Below are positions 55,535 through 64,000 of a stretch of DNA of 64,000 bases, piece after piece; the stretch's first letter is position 1, and each line of letters opens with the position of its first letter. The translations under genes were made by a program, and so were the position numbers. Below the pieces are notes generated by a model that saw only the letters and a list, made by a program, of their open reading frames with translations, made no database searches and had not been told where the DNA came from. Source of the DNA: Galeruca laticollis. Its lineage: Eukaryota; Arthropoda; Insecta; Coleoptera; Chrysomelidae. Where the stretch lies: contig OY998175.1 in NCBI GenBank assembly GCA_963921935.1, positions 309,093,484 to 309,157,483 on the forward strand, in the 5' to 3' direction.

Positions 55535-55913
55535 AGTTTAAAGGTATACTGTTAAAGTTTGATTTGTAAAAGTGGGGGTGCTAGCTTGAGCTTAAAACTA
55601 ACACCCCTCCTTTAAATAACGGTTTTTCAGAAAAACTGAGTGGGTACAAATTATTATCTTTTGGGTACAAATTAGTCCTTAATTCAAAGTTTAGATTTAT
55701 GCCAATAAAATTTGATTTTGTCAATGTGGGGGTGTTAGCTTGAGCTCCAGCTAGCACCCCCACTTTAAATAGTGATTTTTCAGAAAAACTAAGTGGGTAC
55801 AAATTCTAATTTTTTGGGTACAAATTAGTCCTAAATTAGTTCTAAATTACACGTGAGTTTTTTTTAAATTTGAAAAAGTGGGGGTGCTAGCTTTACTGAC
55901 GTATTATTTTCAC

Positions 55914-56757
55914 TTGACACTTATAGGTTATAAATTAGACACTGATATCTTATGTCTAGGCAACCAGGGTCACAAATTAGGATACTTTTCTGTCATCATA
56001 TGAGTTTTATAGCAGCGTTGTCAAGTGGTCTTTATTTTCTTTCAGTTGAATTAATTTTGTGTTATAATAGATATATTATGAGAATATATTATAAAAGTAT
56101 TTGCATGTATACTTAATAATGAAATTTGAAATAATAAATATCCTCATCTTAGATTTGATTTATACGTTACATTAAATGAAAGAGATCAAAACAAACTTTT
56201 TTGCTGGACCACAGAATCAACAATAAACAACAGAATATAAATCTCTCATGGCGATTTTCATACATTATCGATTTGTTTTGAAAGGTTTATAGGCAAATTC
56301 ATCGATAATCTATTCTTGTGCACGATTGCAGCCACGATCGATATAGTATGTTTGTATCGTGGGTTGCAGTTATAGTAATATACGCCTGCGCTTGAGTAAC
56401 GTCGACATTCCGCGAACTTTTTAAATATTCAATAAATTATTCCTTTCCCTTTAACGCAGTACGCGGAACGATGCCTACGTTATTTCTAAATGCACTTTCC
56501 TTCGTTTATGGTCATGACTAAAGTGTTATTATGTTGTTGAGTTCATTATTGGGATAGGATTGGTTGTTAGTAATCGCACGTGAAAAAAAATGATAGTATT
56601 ATGATAATATTTTGACGGTGGTCAAAATGGAAGTCAAAAACGTTTTCCAACTGAATTCGATTATTCATTTAAACGATGAGGAATTGTTAATTAGGCTCTA
56701 AAATGTGAACTTGTTACCGCGGAATATAAGATGTGCCCGATCAATCTGCTTTAGTAT
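55914..56757. other. No gene recognised
   Basis: AT-rich sequence. Nothing supportable except CpG-containing words around 56330-56480 that might mark a degraded element or promoter. Confidence 0.4.
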
Positions 56758-57154
56758 TTCAAGCGGAAATCCAATCTTCAATAATTCAAATGATTATCCA
56801 CATTATTATGTAATGATACGTGCTCAAATAGGTATACTATCAGGAATACATACACAATTTACAAATGAAAAAATTGAGTGAACAGCTATGGACATATTGT
56901 GAAAAATGCGCGCCGGTTCGACGTTTCGCAATTTGCGCGCGCGAATTGCGAAACGGCGCGCTCGCTTCGCTCGCGATATCAATCTGCTTTGGTGTCTCAA
57001 ACGGAAATCCAATCTTCAATCATTCAAATGATTATCCACATTATTATATAATGATATGTGCTCAAATAGGTATACTATCTGGAATACATACAGAATTTGC
57101 AAATGAAAAAATTGAGTGAACAGCTATGGACATATTGTGAAAAATGCGCGCAAA
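56758..57154 (+). repeat. Tandem duplication (~240-bp period) around a GC-rich palindrome
   Basis: TTCAAATGATTATCCACATT, GTGCTCAAATAGGTATACTA, GAACAGCTATGGACATATTG occur at about 56785-56913 and again at 57024-57154. Between them sits the imperfect palindrome TTTCGCAATTTGCGCGCGCG / AATTGCGAAACGGCGCGC and a GCTCGCTTCGCTCGCG word. Confidence 0.8.
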
Positions 57155-57267
57155 TGGAAAAATTGAACAGATTGTGCAATTCGCGCATAACTGATTTCAG
57201 TTAAACGAAAGTTGACCGGTATCGATTCCATGTAGGGTTACTTTAATTGTTTACATTTTTTAAGTGG

Positions 57268-57757
57268 GGACGGTCACATCTTGCAAATCGATGAATCCTT
57301 GCTGACCAAACGAAAATATAATAGGGGCCGCATGATTACAGAGCAGTGGGTGCTATGAAGTCACGGATAAACGTGTCTATGTAGTATTTGTTCCCAACCG
57401 AACAGCCACTACTCTGGAATCAATAATTTCTCGTCACGTATTGCCGGGTACTGAAATATGGACTGACTGCTGGAGGGGATATAGTGGCCTCAAAAATCTG
57501 GGAGGTGCATTCCCTTAGATACATAAAGAAGTTAACAATTCCAGAAACTTTGTGGATCCGGTAACGGGAGTGTGCACGAACCATATTGAAGGTCACTGGT
57601 CGTCAATTAAACAATATTTGAGGCGTCCGGCGTGATGTCCTCAATATTTTTATCGGAATAAGTGGATCAGTTTATGTGGTGGCAAGTGTTTGGTCCCACT
57701 CTTAGTGCGAGATTCAATAATATTATCGAACAAATTTCGGCGCGTTATCCTGTGTAG
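57268..57757 (+). pseudogene. Merlin / IS1595-like (ISXO2) transposase relic
   Basis: Plus strand: HILQIDESLLTKRKYNRG then RMITEQWV (the xIDESxxxKRKYNRG signature with the first catalytic Asp-Glu), a frameshift at about 57350, then VFVPNRTATTLESIISRHVL, TEIWTDCWRGYSGL (second Asp), NFVDPVTGVCTNHIEGHWSS (catalytic Glu) and, after another shift, FMWWQVFGPTLSARFNNIIE to a stop at 57757. The order matches the DDE_Tnp_IS1595 domain used by eukaryotic Merlin transposons. At least one stop (after LGGAFP) and two shifts; no TIRs found. About 25 bp of its 3' end recurs at about 58490. Confidence 0.8.
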
Positions 57758-59639
57758 TTTATAGTTGACATTTAGTTAGGTTAGATTAGGTTAGTTTAAA
57801 TATTCATAAGTAGGTTAGGTTGGGTTGACCGAATTCACATTTTTAAAAAATCAGATACCGAGTTCGGACAGATTAGTGGTAGGTTTTAGCAGGTAGGCGA
57901 TCGACCATGGCTCTTTAGAATGACGTTTCCTTGTCCCATTAAGGGTTGAAGATGAAAACATGGTTAGTGGAATCCAGCAACTTGGTACTCATTTCCAAGG
58001 TCTATAGAAGATTTCCCCCACAACAAAAAAATAGTGTAACCCTGAGGGTCGTTAAAGACCTACTTACGTTATTTACGGGTTACTGACGAAAGTAAATTTG
58101 AGGGAGATTTCACCCCTCTATCTGATTGCCTATTTGGTTATGCCTAGTGACTGTCACCACAAAAAATAAGATTATGAATTAAGTACATCCCAGTTTAAAT
58201 TCCTTCGAACGGTCTAAGCTATGTTTCCGAAAGAGCTTGAAGCCCCACCTCGGTTTACAATACGAGGATTTATTTTTAGAAAAGGTTAGAGTGATTTAAA
58301 TGAAAAACCTGAGTTTAACTAATCCATATATATATACACTTCTTTATAAGATAGTTAGAATTTTATAATTAGCAAACAAATAAAATAAGCAAAAAAAAAT
58401 TAGCCTATTCTCTAATTGGCGCAATAAGAATCAACTCAAAAAAATCGCTGGAGTTACAATACCCTTAGTTTTTAGTAATTTAGTTAATCAAACTTCGGCG
58501 CGTTATCCTCTCTAGTTCACTACATTGTTGAGTTCTATTTGGTCTATATACTTAAGTTAGGTGAGTAATTTTTTCTATATTTCTTGTTTCATATTTAATG
58601 ATATTCTAGTTACATTTTGATCTGTCAGTTGGTCAGGAATCGATATTGAATTGAATTAGGTAAAGTATTCGGCAATAAAAAATTCCATTAAAGTTTTACT
58701 ACAAATATTTGTGACTGTTGGTCGGATTATAATTGGTTCGAGGAGTGGAACGAAATATAATCTTGGTACATTCCCTACCCCTTCTCGAAAAAATATCAAA
58801 TAATTTGTAATCCACATGAAGTTTGCTACAACCTTTAATGGATCTAATTAAAATGATAATGTACGTCTTAAAGCCATATTTAAAATTAACATTTGTATCT
58901 ACTTAAGATTATCTTTAATGCTTCTGGTGGTCCAATAAGTGTATACATACTTTTTATGTACATTCTATTCTCTATAGATCATACTAGCACATTAAAAATC
59001 ATCTTTAAACTCGTATTTGAGATGTCATTATGTGCCATACAAGTTTGATAGGGACGACAAATGTTCCAGAATGGTATATAGGTAATCTCAGATATAATAG
59101 TATACCAGAACTTAGCGGAAAAATTGCACAAAGCTAGCGCGAAGAAGGCTCAAAACTTGCGAAAATTCATCACATTTACATTTGCACTCAATTTAAGCGG
59201 AGAAAACAAAAAGGGCATTAAATTAGAACACTGATCATATTACTTCGTTGTTTTTAAAGATTTAAAATATTAGGTTATGTGTTATGGTGAATCGCTTCTT
59301 CTTTTCTCGCCTTGTCTATCGCCCAAGCTAGGCTAGGTTTTTCGATCGTTTGATGGAAACTATATTTTTCCATTTATTCAATTGAACATTAGTCAAATGT
59401 AAAATAATAGCAATATAAATATAAAATTTGACTAAAATTGAATAAAACAATCCACTAGAACTGCGATCTCGCGATTATTTTAAAAATACTTCTCCTTTAA
59501 TTATCAACAATACGTTCGTTATAAGAAGAATATTTATACTTATCGGGACATTTAACTTTTAACTAAAAATCACAAATATATACATAATTTTTTTATATTT
59601 ACCCTAACTACATAAAATATACGTACTAAGTTAGTACCA
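57758..59639. other. Intergenic, no gene recognised
   Basis: Contains TTAGGTTAG-type repeats (57775-57830), a short repeat of the Merlin relic 3' end (TTCGGCGCGTTATCC at about 58495), and otherwise AT-rich sequence. Confidence 0.5.
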
Positions 59640-60250
59640 CTGGTTTGGGCTAAGCATATTGGTCTATAATTATTGCACAGTGTCTGATCCCCTTTTTTTA
59701 TGTATTTTGGCATTATAAGCTTCCCTGCATATGAGAAACAGCCAGTCTTTTCCTTTTTCTCCTAACCATTTTATCAGCTCTGGCGCTACTTCATCCTCCC
59801 CACTGGCTTTTCCTATTTTAAGTTTATTTATAGCCACTTCCATTTCTTCTCTTTGGATTGCATGGTATTCATGTCCATTCCATTCCTCCACCGCTATCTT
59901 CGTTGTTTTCTTCTTCGACCTATTACTAAATTTGTCTTCGTAGTGTTCTTTCCAATTCTTTAGTATTTGATTTATTTCGGTCTCCAATTCATCTTTTTAT
60001 TGCTGTCCAAAATTTTTTATTATCTAATGCATGTGTCTCTGACATCTCCCTTCCAAATTCTTTCCATGAGTCCCTTTTCGCTTTCTTAACCGCTTCCTTG
60101 ACGATGTTTCTTTTTCCGTTATATATTTCCTTATCTTCCTGTGTTTTTGCTTGGAGGTATTTTTTCCATGAGATTTTCTTTTCTTTTTACTAATGTTTGT
60201 ATTTCTTTGTTCCACCACTTAGTCCTCTTTAAATGTTTGTTGAATTTATT
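59640..60250 (-). pseudogene. LINE relic (RTE/Jockey-like), linker and first RT motifs
   Basis: Minus strand: EFGREMSETHALDNKKFW (linker), NWKEHYEDKF, AINKLKIGKASGEDEVAPEL (RT motif 1) and GDQTLCNNYRPICL, with a frameshift between the last two blocks. It covers a different part of the ORF from the element at 39070-40120 and may belong to the same family. Confidence 0.75.
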
Positions 60251-60599
60251 TCTTCCACATATATCCTCTGCTTTTTCAAGTAATATTTGTTTGAATACTG
60301 TTCACCGTTTTTCAAGTGTCCATTCGTTGTCGAAAATACATAATACGTCCAAAGAAGTACATTTTCGATACATACATTTAAATCATGAATATAGTATATA
60401 TAAATCTTGTATAAAGTATTTCCAAGCAGACTCGAGTCACGGAAATGAGAACTGGCAACACTCCTCCTTCTAAAATTTATGACCATCTGATATCTAGACA
60501 TAATTGTCCAATTTTTTTTGAAAAATGGCGGATTTTTAGTACTTTCAATTGCGATTTTCTCTTAAAATGTTCTATAACAATAGGGCTTTCTAATAAAAA

Positions 60600-61603
60600 A
60601 TAAACGGTTTTAAAGATTAAAACTAACTTGTCCGCATTTGTGGCCCCGAACAATATTCTATGATAAAATTGCTACTTGTATACACTTCGGGGGATGTACC
60701 TATCGTGCTAACAAACCGAAATTTCTCCAAAAATAACCAAAAATTTAGTATATCTAGTTTTATAGGACCCGCTGTACTCGCTCTAGTTAACTGAAAATCA
60801 ATAGGGTACATCTGTGAGACACCTTGAACAATACTTATTCATAAAGTTGATCAATCGTATACTCTCTGGAGACTGTATCGTGCTAACAAACTGAAAATTC
60901 TCCAAAAATGACAAAAATTTGGTACTTCAAGTACCACAGCACCCGTTGTACTGGCTTTAGTGAGCTCAATATCAATAGGGTTCATCTTTAAGACGCTCTG
61001 AATAATATCCAATCATAAAATTCATCACTTGTATATACTCCGGAGGCTGTATCGTGCTAACAAACTGAAACTTCTCCAAAAATGACAAAAATATCGTACT
61101 TAAAGTACTGTAACACCGGTTGTATTGGCTCTGGTGAGCTGAAAATCAATAGGGTTCATCAGTGAGACGCCCTGAATAATATTCAATCATAAAATTGGTG
61201 ACTTGTTGAACTCCGGAGGCTGTATCGTGCTAACAAACTGAAATTTCTCGAAAAACGACAAAATGTCGTACTTCAAGTACCATAGCACCCGTTGTACTGG
61301 CCCTGGTGAGCTGAAAATCAATAGGGTTCATCTGTGAAATGTCTTTAACAATATTCTATCATAAAATTGGTGACTTATTGTACTCCGGAGGCTGTATCGT
61401 GCTAACAAGACTTTCAAGGAAAAGTGGCCGACGACAACGACGACGACATACACACAGGATTTTTTTTCTAAAAACCGTTTTTTCGTGTTGTTGTTGATGG
61501 ATAACGTAAAAATAACTGAAAAAAAAATTTCAAATTTCCAACTTTTTTGTGGGTAAACCAATACTTTTCTCGCATATTAGATAGGTTGGCGGAAAAGTAA
61601 AAT
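60600..61603 (+). repeat. Interspersed element with internal ~170-bp tandem repeats (copy C)
   Basis: Inverse of 7221-8233 over its whole length. Starts AATAAACGGTTTTAAAGATT; five tandem units with GGCTGTATCGTGCTAACAAA cores at about 60700, 60870, 61047, 61217 and 61393; then (ACG)n (about 61430-61447) and CCAACTTTTTTGTGGGTAAA. No coding potential recognised. Confidence 0.82.
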
Positions 61604-61954
61604 ATCGTCGCAAAATTCGGAGGGTCGCGAAGTGCTCCGGACTCCTGAGATTTTAGTTTATACATTTTCACTAAAAATAACCGAATTCATACTATACCTT
61701 ATATATTATAAAAAAGACTCGATGTCTTTAAAAAATTATAAAAATCATAATCATGGAATTTGAAAAAAACTGTGTATGAATTGAAGAATAGTGGAAGAGC
61801 GCGGAATATGAAACTTAGTATAATCCTGAAATACATCAGGCTGAAAAAATCAGAAGCAGATGTGTTTATTATAAAAATGACGAAAAACAAATTCTGGCTT
61901 AGGCCACGTATGTAGATGCTATCATTTTAACAAATTCCGAAACTTCAATTTCAA

Positions 61955-62300
61955 GATTTGAAAGAAGTGAAGTATTTTCTGGGACTGAGGATCGAACGGA
62001 ATGAAAATTTTGGGTAGATCAGTCAACGTTTGTTCGAGAAATGTTGGAAAAATTCAACATGAATGAATGCCATGCAGTTTATATACCGATGGACCCGAAT
62101 CAAAAGTTTACGACACAAAATTGAGAAACTGAGGGATGTGACAATGGTGTTCCGTATCAAGAATCAATTGGGTAATTATTGTATACAAGTCAAGCGACCA
62201 GACCCGACATTGCATATGTTGTGGCACTTATGAGCAGGTTCAACAAAAATTACATTGGACTGCAGTGAAGAGGCTTTTTCGATATATACGATGTTAAAAA
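61955..62300 (+). pseudogene. Ty1/copia reverse transcriptase-RNase H relic
   Basis: Plus strand with stops: KEVKYFLGLRIERNEN, then frame-shifted FVREMLEKFNMNECHA, PMDPNQKF, NGVPYQESIG, LLYTSQATRPDIAYVVALMS and RFNKNY. These are the conserved C-terminal RT/connection motifs of copia elements (FLGIxIxR, SQATRPDIAYAV). Flanked on the right by the 62315-62850 repeat. Confidence 0.85.
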
Positions 62301-62314
62301 ATGGATAAAAACGA

Positions 62315-62850
62315 CCAAACGTGTGAACGGGTCTTAAGAGCTTTCGGAAAATTCCTTTTGATTTGTGACAACAACCTCACACCCTTAGAAACCCACACAA
62401 ACCATCTAAATCAGATTATCCGTAAGTTCAAATAAGTTGAAAAGCGTGTGATTCCAGCTTAATACAGTCAGATTTGTGATGTGATGTAAGAGATTCTCAC
62501 GGAGAGATATCAATAGTAAGTCGAATAAGAAACCCAAGACAAATGTAAGTTATGTACTAGTTTTATCGACGTAAACAAACTGATAACTCCCAAAATAGAT
62601 AATTTGGTAAATTTAAAATATCGATTCAAAAGGAAATTTTACTTATATACAAAAGATTTTTGTTTAAATATCTCCACTAAACGAATTCATATATTATTTA
62701 TAGCTGAAAAATTATAAAAACCATAATAATAAAGATATAGTGCTCATATTCTATAAAATTATTCTGATATAACTAATTTATGAGGTAAAAAATCAGCGGT
62801 GCCGGATGGATACGCATTTTTGAGATACAGTGTCAAACTGAAGATATCGA
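62315..62850 (-). repeat. Dispersed repeat, right member of an inverted pair
   Basis: Reverse complement of 51530-52075 with moderate divergence: CAAACGTGTGAACGGGTCTT, GTGTGATTCCAGCTTAATAC, AAGAAACCCAAGACAAATGT, GGAAATTTTACTTATATAC. Confidence 0.75.
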
Positions 62851-63958
62851 AAATTAATAATAAATTGTAGAGTTATCAATTTAGAGGCTGTATATCTTTC
62901 GAAATATCGGAGGAGAATCAAAATAACATAACTTGTAGTAGTCCGGGAAAGTAAGGTCGAAAAATCTGTTAACTATCAAAACTTTCCCATAACTGATTTT
63001 TCATTTTTAAATGAAAATATATTGACCCAGCATCACTCTCCTAGATTGTCTAATAATTTCCACTGGAGCTTGCGACGCAGCTTGCAAGCACAGCTCAGAC
63101 CACCTAAAATTCAAGTGATTTATGCTCGTGTCATTCCTGGATGTGTTCTTACAAAAAATCGTAGAGATGAAAATTGAAGCAAATTTTATGCTCTTGAAAG
63201 TGACGTAAATAGTTATTTCAAAAAAAAATTTTACGATCTTAAATTTTCCAAAAATTGAAAAAATTTACGAAAATTATATTTTTGGTTGGTAATTATCAAT
63301 AAAATATTAATATCGAGGTCAAAACATAGATAAACATAGAGGGCAAACTTCTAAAAATTTACATTTTTTCAGATTTGGAAAATTCAAAATGGCGGCTGCG
63401 CAAATTGGAAACAAATTTTTTTTTTCAATCGTGTCTAAATTTATGAACATTAACGATATTGACAAACGGTTTGTTGCAATCGACAAAGTGAAAGTTGTGT
63501 TTTTATAAATAACGTAAACAAAATTTAAAAAAAAAATTTACATAATTTTTTAGAACATTTACCGAAAATAAAAATTTTTACATCTAGTTTTTTCTCATTT
63601 TGGCGTTGAAACATTTCTTAAAAATATCTTTTTACGTTATAAATATGTTTGTTTTTGAGAGTTTTTGAGTATTTTGAAAAAAAAAATTTTCAGATGCGAC
63701 TTTTACAAGCTGAGACAAACAAATTCAAAATCTGCTAGATACTGTCATAATATTAATTGAAATTTTCAAATTTTGATCACTTCGCTAGGTTGTTGAATCC
63801 CAACTCAACTTAAACACAATTTTTCATTTTTCTACCGTTAATTGGTCCATTCAAAAGAGAACAGTAATCCTAGCTCGCTCGGCCAAACGGTGCGGCGGCA
63901 GCTGCTTGGCGTTCTGGTGGGGGGTCAGCGCTCATTCTCTTCGAACGCCCAAACTAAC
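62851..63958. other. No gene recognised
   Basis: AT-rich, with long A/T runs; the short palindromic GCTTGCGACGCAGCTTGCAAGC sits at about 63066. The last ~120 bases become GC-rich, as if approaching a promoter or first exon. Confidence 0.45.
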
Positions 63959-64000
63959 ATGACTGACGACGTACTTGTACCCGACGAATTATTGAACATT
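63959..64000 (+). CDS. Possible first coding exon running off the window end
   Basis: ATG at 63959 in a GC-rich patch gives MTDDVLVPDELLNI, open to the end of the window. The TCAGCGCTCATTCT upstream (about 63928) could hold an initiator. Too short to identify. Confidence 0.3.
   Translation, partial: MTDDVLVPDELLNI

Larger units (their letters stand above)
52949..55900. mobile_element. Foldback-type element with long tandemly structured inverted arms
   Basis: 2952 bp. Left end GTCAGTAAAGCTAGCACCCC and right end GGGGTGCTAGCTTTACTGAC are perfect inverses, and the inverted similarity continues for about 330 bp, then in blocks for most of each arm. A nearly identical direct repeat flanks it: GTAATTATTTTCAC (52935-52948) and GTATTATTTTCAC (55901-55913), a ~13-bp target duplication with one indel. 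The arms are built from repeated modules with TTTGGGTACAAATTAGTCCT and GTGGGGGTGCTAGCTTGAGC. The loop (about 53820-54400) is unique and holds a small spliced ORF. The right arm carries a nested LINE (55159-55534). Confidence 0.88.

Noticed and set aside
51530..62850. Inverted 540-bp repeats as TIRs of a giant Polinton/Maverick element
   Set aside because: No polymerase B, integrase of the Polinton type, ATPase or capsid genes in between; the repeat also occurs in partial copies elsewhere in the window.

Overview
This window is AT-rich insect nuclear DNA. Genes carry short GT-AG introns, a bicistronic small-protein transcript known from insects is present, and most of the rest is transposable-element sequence in many states of decay. 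GGTTAGGTTAG-type motifs and the TE mix fit an insect; I cannot name the order from sequence alone.

Three host loci are well supported. (1) 12077-13372 (-): an ASCIZ/ATMIN-type four-zinc-finger protein with a C-terminal array of TQT/SQT motifs, the docking sites for dynein light chain. (2) 15468-15919 (+): two mitochondrial micropeptides on one apparent transcript, 6 nt apart, matching SMIM4/UQCC5 (Sloth1) and C12orf73/Brawnin/UQCC6 (Sloth2), both complex III assembly factors. (3) 20130-35196 (-): the histone H3.3 chaperone HIRA. I resolved it into 14 exons that join in frame (884 aa), with introns bloated by satellites and nested transposons. Partial genes: a signal-peptide first exon at 49029-49134 (+) and a first coding exon at 5504-5575 (-), both with clean splice donors, whose remaining exons I did not find.

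Layout. 1-3595: two Penelope-like elements (PLEs) head to head. 3.6-11.9 kb: repeats, tandem arrays, a tRNA-Phe-like relic and LINE scraps. 12-16 kb: ASCIZ, a MITE, and the sloth pair. 16.2-19.9 kb: a PHD-finger LINE and a Tc1/mariner fossil. 20.1-35.2 kb: HIRA, containing a 173-bp-class satellite (intron 11), an intact mariner plus a hAT interrupted by a PLE (intron 8), and a minisatellite with a duplicated pseudo-exon (intron 5). 38.3-40.1 kb: TA microsatellites, a 209-bp direct repeat and a LINE. 40.3-44.9 kb: a decayed Ty3/gypsy element broken by two insertions. 45-49 kb: sparse sequence with candidate exons. 49-52.9 kb: intron-like repeats. 52949-55900: a 2.95-kb foldback element with a target-site duplication and a possible spliced micro-ORF in its loop. 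56-64 kb: Merlin/IS1595-like, LINE and copia relics plus repeats.

The most distinctive observations are: short PLE copies at 8652-8813 and 41938-42123 that carry hAT exon sequence which also lies next to the PLE in HIRA intron 8, each with its own target-site duplication; the sloth1/sloth2 bicistron; the foldback element with its loop ORF; and a decayed copy of the start of HIRA exon 6 in the preceding intron.
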